Positions 11,901 through 21,404 are shown, counted from the stretch's first letter. The stretch is DNA of 64,000 bases from Plotosus lineatus (GCA_024760905.1 CM045745.1:8644782-8708781), one strand, 5' to 3'. The notes: a model not told the origin generated them from the letters alone. Made by a program: numbers and translations.

Positions 11901-14900
11901 TTATCGATGACATCAAAGATTTCACCTCTCAAAAATAAACAACAAACAAATAATATTCATCCGTACTCATCCAGTTAAACACGTGACAGTTATTAACACA
12001 CTGATTTAAAAAACGAGATAGGGCTGATAGATGAGGATTTATTAAGCAACACGCAAACCTCACATACTCCAGGTATAATTCCTATAAACACACAAATCTA
12101 ATAACACCATGACATCAACATTCAAGTAAAGTAGCTGGAATATATTGCACAAAATCATCATCTCATATCCAGTCAATAACACATATGACCTATAGAACAA
12201 TTTCTGAAACCTCAAGAAATAAATAAGTAAATCAAAGTGATTAAACTTATTTAGAATTAGTTTTGTGTTTAGTGTTATAACATTAATTTATCTATCTAAT
12301 GCCTGAGTCGTAGGACCACCAGTGGCGACCGCCATGAAAGACAACGCCCTGGTTATCATCTTCATGGAGGTTTTTCTTGGCAGGATTAGTGCAGTGGTTT
12401 GCCATTGCCTTCTGCACGATGCAAACCTACAGGCAATTTAGAACAGCCAATTAACCTACTGTGCATGTCTTTGGAATGTGGGAGGAAACCAGAGCACCCG
12501 GAGGAAACCCAAGCAAGCATGGGGAGAACATGCAAACGCCACACAGAAACGCCCAGGCCGGGAATCAAACCCAGGCCTTCTTGCTGTGAGGCGAGTGTGC
12601 TAACTACTACGCCATCGTGCCACCATAACATTAATACCCATTTCATAGAAAACAAAGGGTATAATTCCTACACAAACAAATACAACACCGCTAAAAGAGG
12701 CAGTATAGGTGTTTCACAATCGGAGTACATTTTTGGCAGCTAACTGGGTTATCAAAGGCGGGCCATGTCTCTCGCTGTCTATGGTGAGAGGCATGTAAAA
12801 GAACCATTGCTGACTTTCGTAAAGAGTAGGCTGCAAAGCCGTCAGCGTGTTTCTGTCCCTTGCTAAAGGGTTGTGACAGGAAGGGCATCCGACGTAAAAA
12901 CCTACGCCAAAATAAAAATGTGCGAATCAGATGATTTGCTGTGGCGACTCCTGAGAAAGGGAAAAAGCCGAAAGAAAGAAACAGTAGATTTAAAAATAAA
13001 ATAAAATAAATAAAATCAAACTAGCTTTTTGTGGCTTCTTGTTACCAGTCAACATTTTACGAGACTAGAACATTTTGTGTGGCGTATTAGGGCTACAGGT
13101 CTAATGGTCTTTAAATTACACTACGTGAAAATATAACAGGTACAAGGTCTCAAGAATAACTAGGATTTAGAATAGAACACCGCTTGTAAAGAATTAACAG
13201 CTTTAAGAATAAAAGCTCATTAAACACATTATCTGAGCAGGTTTCATGCAACATTAGTTGTATATATTACTAACTGGAAAACAGCAGCATCTGTGAAAAT
13301 CATTGTGGCTTTCTGGAGAAGACATCTTTTGACAGACAAGCTTATCAAGCTGATGTTCAATTCTGTACAGAAAGCATTTCACATCCAATCCCAATAATAT
13401 TTATCAGCAAGCGAAACAGTACTATACTGCTTTAGAAAAAGCCATTAATATCTGAAAAAAAGCACACACTTCCGTCCTCTATATGTAATGTCTACTTTCC
13501 TGAGAAGGCATTTTGGACAAAAAAATCCCGACAAAGCCACTTAAGACTATAAATAATGCTTACAAGTAAGAGCACATCTTTCTAGATTGTATGAAAATAT
13601 CCCTCCAAAAGTAAAAGTTTGAGTGGAAGAGTGCAATTCAGAATTATCGGATAAAAACTACTATTTTTATTATAGTACTCTTCCTAATTACAACAAACAA
13701 GAAACAGTCAAAGTATGCAAGTGCCTTCTTAAAGGGTCCCTTGTATAAGTTTAAAAAGACAATCATGGTCAGGATTTTCATCTTCAAAAATCATAATGCG
13801 AAATAACCCAAAAGCATAGCTTGATGGGATTACTGATATAAAAAAGTAAAGTACCAACCTTTCAGTGAAAATATACATAGGTTCGTGTGTAAAAGGAGAG
13901 TTTGGAAGGCTTGCCACTTTATTACTTCACACATTATGTCACTGTAATAATGGCTGAAAAAGTATGAAGCAATTATGCTATTAAATTAATTTTAAAAATA
14001 AGCACACACCCTAAACTAAACCTAGAATACAGGGATCCCACACTACTTCGCGCCTCAATTCATGCGGCTTCAGTGCATCGCGGTTTTTTTTTTTTTAAAT
14101 AAAGAAATATTCATCTAATTAAAATATAAGGAAATTAAGGAAGAATAGGGGAAAAGGTTAAGGAAAATGCCACAAAAACAAGGCCAATTATCAGAAAAAA
14201 AAAAAAAAAAAAAAACCAAAAAAAAAAAAAAAAGAAAAACCCCTAAACCAACACAAAAACAAACAAAAAAACCCCCCCAAAATCTCACATCAAAACTAGT
14301 TACTGTTTTGAGGTGCACATCCGACTTCGTGCACGAGTCTGTATGTGTGTGTATTTATATTTTATTTACATCTTATGCATTACTTTTCAATGTTTAATTG
14401 TTATTATAAGCATGTATAGTATTGAATATGTATTTATTGATATTATATACACACACATATATATATATATATATTTATGTGTACGCAGGTCGGGGGGATA
14501 TCCTACTTTGCGGATTTCGATGGTCACATGGTGATCTCAGTCCCAATTAACCACGGAAACTGATGGATCCCTGTATTCTAAACACAATTCTGCATATATT
14601 TTTGTTAATATTCCATAAATGAATATAATGTGAATGCCATCAAATCTTTTCCATTATATGACATTTTCTGTATGATTTTCATGTTTGTGTACTTGGTATC
14701 TTCTCAAAAGACATCTATCGTGTGAGCTTTTGTCAGGGTTCCTTGTGTGTGTTCACATATTTGGGGAGAAGAGACTGAGCACTCAGGTGACATGTAGTGG
14801 CCTGAACAAAAGAGTGTGCAGGCACATACTGTGTATGTGCGAGTGTGTGTGCATGCGCATTGAAACAGTGTCACAGGATAGACTTGGTGACTCATTACAC

Positions 14901-16666
14901 TGAGAATCATGGTGGAGTTTGAACATAACCATCAAACAGTATCAGCAGCTCTGCAAACCTCACATTACCAAGGGGGAAAAAAGGCAAAGGAAGCATCCAG
15001 ATGTGACTGAAGTCACAGAGGCTTAACACGACAACCAACATCAGACAATTCATTCATGACACAATCACATAGATTACAGAAACCCCCTCACTGAGTCTGA
15101 ATTTTAAAAAATCATATAATTAAAATACACAGCTATAACAAAAATATATTTTAACAAGATAATCTCTTCCTCGTGAAAGAGAGAAAGGAAAGGGGAACTG
15201 CTGCCTTTATGCATGAGATGCCTGTAGCTGGAGACAGCAACCGAAACCTTTATCATTACACACTAATCACAGCTGAAATGAGCTGAAAACACTCCAGTAC
15301 ACACCACCACTGCTTACAGACACTGAGCCTCACCTTCATCATGGTTAGAGCAGACTTTCAGAAACACTAACTAGATTGAAAATTATCTACTGCAAAACAC
15401 TAAACTCATGTTGTATTTGGGAGCAAATCCTGGACTGAACTGTGTCCAGATATGAGGCGCTCTGGGTTTCTTCTATCCTGTATACTCACTCACTCACTCC
15501 CTGAACCACTTCATTCTACTCGGGTCACGGAGCGGCTGGTGTCTATCCCTGCCAACAATGGGCGGTGGGGTACAATCTGAACAACTCTCCAGTCTACTGC
15601 AGGGCCAGCACACAGCAAAAACACACCTGGGGCAATTTAAAACTGCCAAGAAGCTTTATATGCATGTCTATGGACTGTGGAAGGAAACCCACACAAGAAC
15701 ATGCCAACATAATACAGTACAGAATCGCCCGAGTCCAGGACTCGAACCAAGGACCTTGGACACCTTTCTTCTTCTTCTTTTCCTTTCGGCTGTTCCCTTC
15801 AGGGGTCGCCACAGCAAATGATCTGCCTCCATCTCACCCTATCCTCTGCATCTTCTACTCTTACTCCAAACTACCTTCATGTCCGCCTTCACCACATCCA
15901 TAAATCTTGGACACCTTTATACATACAAATTAATAACCAATAATCATAACAATAGCCAGGTTTAGAAATATGCATAACAGGAAGTGGTGAGAATACAAAT
16001 CAGCCAATCTAATCAGGGTTCAATAATACACTACTCATGTAAAGTGAATTATAAAATAAAAGTCTTTAAGATAAGGTCGAACATACATACAGTAACCTCA
16101 CATATAAACAAGACACTGCACTCTCCTCAGTTTTCTTTACTTCCTTTGTTGTTCATTATTTATATTTAGTTCAAGAGTTCATTTTAATATACTTGAACAG
16201 ACATCAGGTACAAAAACTAGTGTCTAGTTGAGTGAGAAACTAGTGAGAAATCACTCCACAGTAAAAACAACCCCCAATCTATGACTGGAAGTGATCCAGA
16301 GCCGGAAAAACACACAACAAACTGATTAATATTCCCTCAAAGTTTACTTTCGGTTTCCCTCAAAACTTTTACTTCTTATTCCAATAGCCCGGTGTGTGCT
16401 AGCTAAAGGAGGCTAACTATAAGCCATTGTAGAGAAGGTGGAGGAAATACAAAATGCTAGCTAGCTACTTGGTACCCATCAAAAAGCGCTAATAGGCTAG
16501 TTAGCATTTAGGCTAACGAATCCTTCGGCTAACTATTAATAAGGCTGCCTGGCCGTGCTAGCTAGCCGCGGTTGCTAGCATTAGCCTGCTGCTAGAGGGG
16601 GGAAAATTACCTCAAGCCGTTTATTTGAAATCACTCACCTCCAACACGGTACATGTTCGCCGCCAT
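4106..16666 (-). CDS. mta2: Metastasis-associated protein MTA2, 5' part (coding exons 1-3)
   Basis: MTA2 is a core scaffold subunit of the nuclear NuRD chromatin-remodelling and histone-deacetylase complex. Three exons encode the first 63 residues, the start of the BAH domain: MAANMYRVG, then (D)[20 protein letters not shown], then [20 protein letters not shown]. Coordinates: 16666-16639, 4392-4325 and 4199-4106. Junctions are G|AT (Asp), phase 0, and A| with donor [15 protein letters not shown] with LADSNA fits MTA2 rather than MTA1 or MTA3, which have CFYRRRDIS and LADKHA as I recall the family. The neighbour eml3 also fits: human MTA2 and EML3 are adjacent. Vertebrate MTA2 is about 670 residues, so ELM2, SANT and the GATA-type finger lie beyond the left edge. 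Intron 1 is 12.2 kb and transposon-rich; intron 2 is 125 bp. The start is the first ATG in the exon, in the MAANMYRVG context conserved in the family. Confidence 0.96.
4325..4392 (-). CDS. mta2: mta2 coding exon 2
   Basis: Acceptor TTTTTTTCTAG|, donor AACAAG|GTAAAA. 68 nt: AT completes Asp from exon 1, then 22 codons [20 protein letters not shown] plus NK. A 125-bp intron separates it from exon 3. Confidence 0.96.
4562..5942 (-). mobile_element. Tigger-like DNA transposon, family A, non-autonomous
   Basis: Inverted ends CAGTCGGCCTTGTACTTACG and GTAAGTAGAAGGCCGACT. About 1.4 kb. The minus strand around 5560-5610 matches the transposase coding segment of the copy at 25192-26147 (same TACAATCGGGACGATA word), but the frame is broken. 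Contains (CA)n at about 4880-4906 and 5211-5238 and CT-rich runs. Lies in mta2 intron 1. Confidence 0.75.
5945..6120 (-). pseudogene. Unrecognised coding remnant, distal part
   Basis: The minus strand is open for about 58 residues ([17 protein letters not shown] … [20 protein letters not shown]) and stops matching anything at the TA next to the Tigger-like element (5943). I do not recognise the family. Together with the ORF at 8108-7926 it may be one transposon gene split by the RTE LINE at 6413-7760. Chance openness cannot be excluded. Confidence 0.3.
6413..7760 (-). pseudogene. RTE-like LINE, reverse transcriptase and 3' end, 5'-truncated
   Basis: A non-LTR retrotransposon reverse transcriptase read on the minus strand. 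Visible in order: [15 protein letters not shown] (about 7730), then after a frameshift [69 protein letters not shown], catalytic FADD ([13 protein letters not shown]), [15 protein letters not shown], and the C-terminal [17 protein letters not shown] and [14 protein letters not shown] blocks. The 402-residue main frame is long, but a region near [16 protein letters not shown] looks like a compensated double frameshift. The endonuclease domain is missing. The 3' end at 6413 carries GGCGACCCCTGAAGGGAACA then GCCGAAAGGAAAAG, the same tail found on other copies here. RTE assignment is by family memory, not computed. Confidence 0.85.
7926..8108 (-). pseudogene. Unrecognised ORF with clean splice donor (possible transposon first exon)
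   Basis: ATG at 8108-8106 opens 61 residues ([20 protein letters not shown], then [14 protein letters not shown] … [11 protein letters not shown]) and runs into a good donor, CTG|GTAAGTCTC. The charged N-terminus followed by a (F/K)xWxWL motif resembles openings of uncharacterised teleost transposon-type proteins that I remember only loosely. It lies in mta2 intron 1 on the gene's own strand but is not part of MTA2. No function assigned. Confidence 0.35.
8590..8805 (+). pseudogene. Transposon-encoded protein fragment, N-terminal 71 residues
   Basis: [23 protein letters not shown] … [20 protein letters not shown] … ending in a stop where the palindromic arm begins (about 8790). The composition (Asp/Glu, Pro, Gly, conserved-looking NAPYVLPDG) looks protein-like rather than random. 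Truncated; no catalytic residues visible. Confidence 0.4.
8790..9172. repeat. Large inverted repeat (palindrome) with (GT)n at centre
   Basis: Left arm about 8790-8921 and right arm about 9046-9172 are reverse complements with few mismatches (for example CCCAGATTTAACTG vs TTAAATCTGGG; AACCGGAATGTACCAAGTTC vs GAACTTGGTACATTCCGGTT). Inner short arms TCATTAACAATGA / TCATTGTTAATGA extend it. A (TG)n run, 8921-8962, sits in the loop side. Confidence 0.85.
9057..9298 (+). pseudogene. Transposon ORF fragment on right arm of palindrome
   Basis: Open frame including [20 protein letters not shown] and [17 protein letters not shown], running up to a possible donor AAG|GTAATT at 9296-9298. Its first half is the reverse complement of the left palindrome arm, so only the part after about 9172 is independent sequence. 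Not recognised. Confidence 0.3.
9875..10127. other. mta2 intron 1, short (CA)n, nothing else recognised
   Basis: A short (AC)n run at about 9884-9899, then AT-rich sequence without exons. Confidence 0.5.
10128..10371 (-). mobile_element. tRNA-derived SINE, head plus tail type 1, internally deleted
   Basis: Reverse orientation. Tail (CCTTTCGGCTTTTTCCC … GTCGCCACAGC), body to GACTTTGCA, then a G run replacing the central domain, then the tRNA-like head with B box GGTTCAAGTCC-type sequence and GATCGCTGATCC. The middle third is deleted. Confidence 0.8.
10372..11359. other. mta2 intron 1 sequence, nothing recognised
   Basis: AT-rich. Open frames are short and without family resemblance. Confidence 0.5.
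11360..11684 (-). mobile_element. Tigger-like MITE family B, shortened copy
   Basis: Ends CAGGGATCCCTCACTTTC and TAGCTAGGAATCCCTG, flanked by TA on both sides. The middle AT-rich third present at 14030-14573 is missing. Confidence 0.8.
11685..12417. other. mta2 intron 1 sequence, nothing recognised
   Basis: AT-rich, without exon or named repeat until the SINE near 12418. Confidence 0.5.
12418..12624 (-). mobile_element. SINE of the GTGGGAGGAAACC family
   Basis: Contains the widely seen teleost blocks CATGTCTTTGGAATGTGGGA, ACCCGGAGGAAACCC and GGGGAGAACATGCAAACGCC, ending in a tRNA-like promoter half (GGTTTGATTCCCGG and GTAGTTAGCACAC on the minus strand). Confidence 0.7.
12739..12985 (+). mobile_element. 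tRNA-derived SINE body with full tail type 1
   Basis: AACTGGGTTATCAAAGGCGG, GAGAGGCATGTAAAAGAACC, GTCAGCGTGTTTCTGTCCC, AAGGGCATCCGACGTAAAAA, then GATGATTTGCTGTGGCGACT CCTGAGAAAGGG and GCCGAAAG. This copy shows the RTE-like tail most clearly. The head is missing. Confidence 0.8.
12986..14029. other. mta2 intron 1, apparently unique sequence
   Basis: About 1 kb of AT-rich sequence with no repeat that I recognise and no exon-like ORF. Confidence 0.5.
14030..14573 (+). mobile_element. Tigger-like MITE family B, complete copy
   Basis: 544 bp between TA sites. Ends CAGGGATCCCACACTACTTC and CGGAAACTGATGGATCCCTG. Internal landmarks are a long A run, TTAAGGAAAATGCCACAAAA, CATCAAAACTAGTTAC, TTTATATTTTATTTACATC and TCCCAATTAACCACGGAAA. 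This serves as the reference for the other copies. No ORF of its own. Confidence 0.85.
14574..15539. other. mta2 intron 1, apparently unique sequence
   Basis: No gene or named repeat seen; short TG runs near 14825-14850. Confidence 0.5.
15540..15767 (-). mobile_element. SINE of the GTGGGAGGAAACC family, fragment
   Basis: Blocks CATGTCTATGGACTGTGGAA, GGAAACCCACACAAGAACAT and GACTCGAACCAAGGACCTT identify the family. Confidence 0.55.
15768..15905 (-). mobile_element. RTE-like LINE, 3'-end fragment
   Basis: Reverse orientation, starting with the (CTT)n tail complement, then CCTTTCGGCTGTTCCCTTCA, GGGGTCGCCACAGC, and the C-terminal RT coding end (complement of MDVVKADMK), same as 6413-6540. Confidence 0.85.
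15906..16384. other. mta2 intron 1, nothing recognised
   Basis: AT-rich sequence between LINE fragment and promoter-proximal region. Confidence 0.5.
16385..16594. promoter_or_regulatory. GCTA/TAGC-rich cluster just inside mta2 intron 1
   Basis: By hand count, 23 occurrences of the self-complementary pair GCTA/TAGC in about 210 bp, including GCTAGCTAGCTA; about 1.7 expected by chance at even base composition. It ends about 45 bp from the exon 1 donor. A regulatory role is an inference. Confidence 0.4.
16639..16666 (-). CDS. mta2: mta2 coding exon 1
   Basis: ATG at 16666-16664. 28 nt: nine codons MAANMYRVG plus G, donor GGAG|GTGAGTG. The start context is GAGAGAATGG. The 5' UTR continues into the CpG-rich sequence above 16666. 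Confidence 0.96.
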
Positions 16667-17240
16667 TCTCTCTCACTCCTCCCCCGTATAAATGCACACC
16701 GACGTCTTCCCCTCTTGCGTGATTATAGTAAAATCAAGCGGATGTGGATATTTTTAAGGTGCTGCATGTACCGTCGCGCTCCGCTGTGTAGAGACAAAGC
16801 CGGGACCGGCGCGGCGGCGGCGGCGCGAGTGTGTGTGTGTGTGTGTGTGGTGGCGCCGAAAAGTTTCAACTTTGCGTTACAGCGTTGCTCCAGGACGTTG
16901 AAAATACGTCTCTTTGTCTCGGTCCGCTAATGAAGTCCCTCCAAAAGTCCCAGACACTCACGCGTTTACACATATACGCGCGCGCGCACGTACGTACGTA
17001 CGCGAGGTCCTCGGCAGCCTGTGTGTGCGCGTGTGTGGGCATGTGTCTCACGCCACTCTTCCTCCCATCCTCCGCTCCAGCTTCATCATCCTCTTCCTCA
17101 CCCCTTCTCCCCCTTCCCCTCACCCCCGCCCCGCCTTCTCCGCTTCAACGTCATCTTCGGAATGCCGACGTCACTCGCGCGAGTTCGGATGCCGCGCCCG
17201 AGTAGTCTTCGGAGGCGGAGCGACACTGTGTTATGGTGAC
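16667..17240 (-). promoter_or_regulatory. CpG-rich promoter and 5' UTR region of mta2
   Basis: GC- and CpG-rich (GCGGCGGCGGCGGCG, CGCGCGCGCACGTACG, CGACGTCACTCGCGCG), unlike the AT-rich surroundings, and directly upstream of the ATG. Contains a short (TG)n at about 16829-16848. CpG-island promoters without a TATA box are usual for housekeeping chromatin genes. The exact start site cannot be read from sequence. Confidence 0.65.
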
Positions 17241-17379
17241 AGTACAATAATAGGCCTCAGGCGAACCCAGTGCTCATCAGCTGGATGTTTGTTATACAGT
17301 AATGTGGCATCCAATAACTAAAAGAACACTAAACGGGATTTTTATTCCTTTTATTTATCATGACAGATGTTCCCGGTGC

Positions 17380-17698
17380 AGTCAGGTGCAGGGGCAGGGG
17401 CAGGTGCTGGCTCACTGATCCTAAGGTTTGGGGTTCAAGTCCCACTCACCACAGGTTGTCACTGCCCACCCCTAGTGCTGCAAACTGGGTTATCAAAGGC
17501 GGGCCATGTCTCTCACTGTCTATGGTGAGAGGTTCATGTAAAAGAGCCATTGCTGACTTTCTACAGGAGTAGCTGCAAAGCTGTCAGCATGTTTCTGCCC
17601 TGCGATGACCTGGTGAGCTGTCCAGGGTGTTCTCTGCCCTTACCCAGAGTCGGCTGGGAATGGTGCCAGCCTCCCCATGACCATAATTAGGATTAAGC
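17380..17698 (+). mobile_element. tRNA-derived SINE, head plus tail type 2
   Basis: Head with CACTGATCCTAAGGTTTGGG and B box GGTTCAAGTCCC, shared central domain (AACTGGGTTATCAAAGGCGG, AAGAGCCATTGCTGACTTTC), then the alternative tail GACCTGGTGAGCTGTCCAGG … CCCAGAGTCGGCTGGGA … ATTAGGATTAAGC. Confidence 0.75.
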
Positions 17699-17709
17699 TT
17701 CTTCTTCTT

Positions 17710-17945
17710 CTTCTTTTGGCTTTTCAATTTTTTTAGGGGGTCGACACAGCGAATCCTCTGATTCGCATGTTTGATTTGGCATAGGTTTTTACGTCGGATG
17801 CCCTTCCAGGGACAGAAACATGCTGACGGCTTTGCAGCTACCCTTTACAAAAGTCAGCAATGGTTCTTTTACATTAACCTCCCATAATAGACAGTGGCCA
17901 GCCTTTGATAACCATGTTAACTGCCCTGGGGGGACAGTGAGAACC
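17710..17945 (-). mobile_element. tRNA-derived SINE body, tail type 1
   Basis: Reverse orientation: tail TTGGCTTTTCAATTTTTTTA / GGTCGACACAGCGAATC, then GTCGGATGCCCTTCC, GTCAGCAATGGTTCTTTTAC and GATAACCATGTTAACTGC. Confidence 0.7.
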
Positions 17946-18240
17946 TTGTGGAGACACTATCTTCTGACATCGGAGGGAAGCGCGCTGCTCCCATTTATAG
18001 CTGGCTGCTCGCTGATTGCAGATTGGGACCAGGTGCACTCTGCTTGGAACTCGCCTACCGGCAACCGCCATGCCCCTCGCCAGCACCTGCAATGATTAGA
18101 GAAGAGTTAGTTCCGCCAGCCAGCACAGACCATAACATACGTAGCGTGAAGCTACCACGAGTTCAACTCCTCCCGGATGGGACGCTAGTCCATTGCAGGT
18201 TACACCTTCCCAGTATATTTACTGGTATCCATTTATACTG
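17946..18240 (-). repeat. Dispersed repeat, inverted partner of 19600-19830
   Basis: GCCAGCCAGCACAGACCATA and the CCTCGCCAGC / AGCAATCAGC blocks match 19600-19830 in reverse orientation, at moderate identity by eye. Class unknown. Confidence 0.5.
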
Positions 18241-18489
18241 CTGGGTGGACAGAGGCACACTTGAGAATCCAGAATAAGTTTTAATCATCAGATGGCTGTC
18301 CAATCAGATTGCACCGTTCCTGTGTTGTGTATGCTATGCTAATATAGTTTTAGTGGGTAAAGTTGATCTAGTTAATGCAATCTCTCTACCATGATGCTTT
18401 TGTTTTGTTTTGTGTTCTCAGGGAAAACACACCAACCTCTTGAGACCACAATGTTCTCATATGGGGACATCATTATTTTCGTTTAACTA
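18241..18489. other. Intergenic sequence, nothing recognised
   Basis: No ORF or named repeat. Confidence 0.45.
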
Positions 18490-19270
18490 ACTACGGCCCG
18501 CCTCCACATTTGGCCCGGCCCCCTGAATAATACCAGAGATGGATTATAATTATTATTTTTTTTAGTCTGACAACGCACATAAGATTAATACACACCTTGA
18601 ACATGACACCATATTCCACGCTTCCGTTGTCTGTGCCCCTATCTGAACACCCCCCTCCCAATCCCCAAACAAAAATCCTAGAGTCTCCCCTGTCAAATAG
18701 AACGGAATAATGGTGAAAAGGTTATGGAAGAGTAAATTTGATTGAGAATGCAGGGTATTTAACCTGCAATGGACAGACAAATTTTTTTTGTTCAATGCAA
18801 AGAAAAGGTTGTTTGTATCATCTGTCAAGAGGCGGTGGCGGTATTCAAAGGATACAACCTGCGCTGACATTCTGAATCCCGTCACAAAGACAAGTCTGAT
18901 CGCTTGCAAGGCCAAATACGAGTAGACGAACTCTCAAAGCGATAAAGTGGACGGTAAGCTCAGGAGAATACATTTGTACGCCAGTCTCGGCTGAACCAGT
19001 CGTCTGTTCGGGCAGCTTTCGGGTTGCTCAACTGATAGCAAGCAGCGTTTCTTTTATTATTTATTTCATGACTTTTTTCTGTGAAGGTCCAGGAAAGGGT
19101 TATTAATATTTGGTTATGCTTGGCTTACTGGAAAACAATAAATAAATGTTTATGTTTAGGCAGCCCTGCGATCGTCACACTTTTTCTGTTACAAACTGAC
19201 CTCGGCCACCCATCTGAGAAAGGAAAAGTTATGTGACCCCCCCCTGCCGGAAAAAGTTTGGGGACCCCTG
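18490..19270 (-). mobile_element. hAT-like DNA transposon remnant, copy 1
   Basis: Reverse orientation: starts in CTACGGCCCGCCTCCACATT and ends AAAAAGTTTGGGGACCCCTG. Internal blocks (CTATTTGACAGGGGA complement, AGTCGTCTGTTCGGGCAGCT, GGAAAACAATAAATAAATG) match the copy at 23553-24330. No intact transposase frame. Confidence 0.7.
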
Positions 19271-19289
19271 GCTTAGAGGAACGTCTTTG

Positions 19290-19560
19290 GGATCGAAAAG
19301 TCACTGGTTCGCTGGTTCGATTCCTGAACCAGCAGGAATAATGTGTGGTGGTGGGACAGGGAGCTGAACCTTCCTTTCCTCCACATAAATGGCTAAAGTG
19401 CCCTTGACGAGGTAACTAAACCCCCAACTGCTGTCCATGTGTGGCGGTCCACTGCTCCAAATGTGTGCGCTCACTGTTTACAAGTGTATGTGTGATCACT
19501 TTGGATGGGTGAAATGTAGAAGAAATAATTTCCCTTATGGGATTAATACAGTATATCAAA
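19290..19560 (+). mobile_element. SINE-like teleost repeat
   Basis: GCTGGTTCGATTCCTGAACC (tRNA B-box-like), CCCTTGACGAGGTAAC, GGTCCACTGCTCCAAATGTG and GATGGGTGAAATGTAGAAG are familiar teleost SINE blocks. Confidence 0.5.
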
Positions 19561-19599
19561 AAATAAAAAAATAGATTTTGGGTTTTAGGTGGTTAATAC

Positions 19600-19635
19600 T
19601 GTTATGGTCTGTGCTTGCTGGCGGCATTTTAACTG

Positions 19636-19666
<31 letters not shown>

Positions 19667-19925
19667 TCCCTTCATACACTGCAGGCGCTGGCGAGGGGCG
19701 TGGCTGTTACCTGCAGGTGAAATCCAGAGAGTGCACCTGAATTCACTCAGCAATCAGCAAGCTATAAAGAGGAGCGGCGTGCACCCCGCCCCCTCCGGCA
19801 TCAGAAGACTGTTTTTTCCATGTGATTCCGTTCCCCGTGATCTCTCTGACTCCTGGTATCCTGCTTCGTGCTCGAGCGGTTTCCCGTTTAAGATTTATTC
19901 CCAGTGCTTCTGGTTTCCCCTGTGC
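19600..19925 (+). repeat. Dispersed repeat, inverted partner of 17946-18240
   Basis: TGTTATGGTCTGTGCTTGCT, GGCGCTGGCGAGGGGCGTGG and GCACCTGAATTCACTCAGCA mirror 17946-18140. A CT run lies at 19636-19660. Confidence 0.5.
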
Positions 19926-20074
19926 TAAAATAAAGTCATTGAATCTTCGTACGTGGTCTTCTGCATCTTTGGGTCCGACTCATATGCTCGCGCCATCACA
20001 AATACACTATTTCACATCCACATACAGCGTCCACGCGCCATTCATCACAGTCTGCATGCTGTTCTAGACGACCA

Positions 20075-20300
20075 GTAGAGGCTCAGATGATGGTACACTG
20101 GTGGTTGGATTACTGGTCCCAAGGTTGGGGGTACAAACCACACTATCACCGAGTTGTCACTGCAGTGTCCCCCCCCCCTGTCCCCCGTCCCCCTAAGTGC
20201 AATTAACTGGGTTATCAAAGGCCGGCCAAGTCTCTCCCTCTCTGTGGTGAGAGGCATGTAAAAGAACCATTGCTACCTTAAGAGTAGGCTGCATAGGCTA
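20075..20300 (+). mobile_element. tRNA-derived SINE, head and central domain
   Basis: Head with GGATTACTGGTCCCAAGGTT, then TTAACTGGGTTATCAAAGGC and GAGAGGCATGTAAAAGAACC; no clear tail. Confidence 0.65.
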
Positions 20301-20629
20301 GCAAGTGGCACAACGTCCGGTGGGTGAATGTTAACCAAGAAATCGCAAGTTTGAATCCAGGAGCTGATTGGCTGAGCTCTAACGAGAGAGAGGGTTGGCA
20401 TGTGCTCACTTCCCAATCACTCACCCAATGTGTTAGGCCACAGTTTGAAAAGAGGCGGGTGGCTAGCATTGCATGTCACGTAGGGTGTGTGTGTGTGTGT
20501 GTGCATGATTTCACCCCTCCATGGTTGTGGTGGTCATGTGATAGGGAAGGGAACACCTGATGAATGGGAATTGGATATGACGAAATCAGGGAGAAAATAG
20601 GCACAAAGAACACTGACGGCTTACATCAA
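20301..20629. other. Intergenic, nothing recognised beyond a short (TG)n
   Basis: A (GT)n run at about 20485-20502. Confidence 0.4.
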
Positions 20630-20785
20630 GAGTAGGCCACATAGTCGTCAGATTGTTTCTGCCCAGCAGTGGACTGGCAAGCTGTCCAGTGTGTACTCTG
20701 CCCTCGCTCAGAGTTGGCTAAGATGGACACCAGCCTCCCCGCGACTTTATTTAGGATTAAGTGGTTCAGAAAATGAATGAAATCT
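20630..20785 (+). mobile_element. SINE tail type 2 fragment
   Basis: GCAAGCTGTCCAGTGTGTAC, CTCAGAGTTGGCTAAGATGG and TTTAGGATTAAGTGGTTCAG. Confidence 0.6.
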
Positions 20786-21229
20786 GGCCCAAGTCTAAAA
20801 CATCCAGTCAGGATGGCTTCTTTGTCTGAAATGTCCAGGGTTGGTGGACGGTGTCTAAAAAATGTCTGTTTCCAAAAACGTATTGCTATGTCTGTCCAAC
20901 ACCAAAACATCCACGTCTGAAACAGACATTTACAATTCTGAAAATGAGCACCGGAGCTGGGAGACGTGGGCTACAGACCTCTGGTCAAACAGTGTCAACT
21001 TTTATTTCTTCTTCATAAAATTTTATGAAAAAAGTTCCAAATGCTTGATTTCACACACTGGCATAGACCCTGTAAGCATCAGATTTATTTTAACCAGAAG
21101 GTGGCGCTCTGGGCTATTTTCAACCCATAAAATGTCTCAAATGTAAAATACAGTATAAAAATAGTTGATTTGATAACATTAACACCAGTATTGATTTGCA
21201 ATATATTTAATCCAGGTTCTGTCTAAAGA
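20786..21229. other. Intergenic, nothing recognised
   Basis: Simple-looking sequence rich in GTCTRAAA words around 20790-20940; no ORF of note. Confidence 0.4.
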
Positions 21230-21373
21230 CATGCATATTACACTATGGCCTGGCGAGCTGTCCAGGGTGTACTCTGCATTAGCCCAGAGTCAGTTGAGAT
21301 GGGCGCCAACCTTCTCATGACCCTAATTAAGATTTAACGCTTTAGAAAATGTGAATGAATGAGTGAGTGTGTG

Positions 21374-21404
<31 letters not shown>

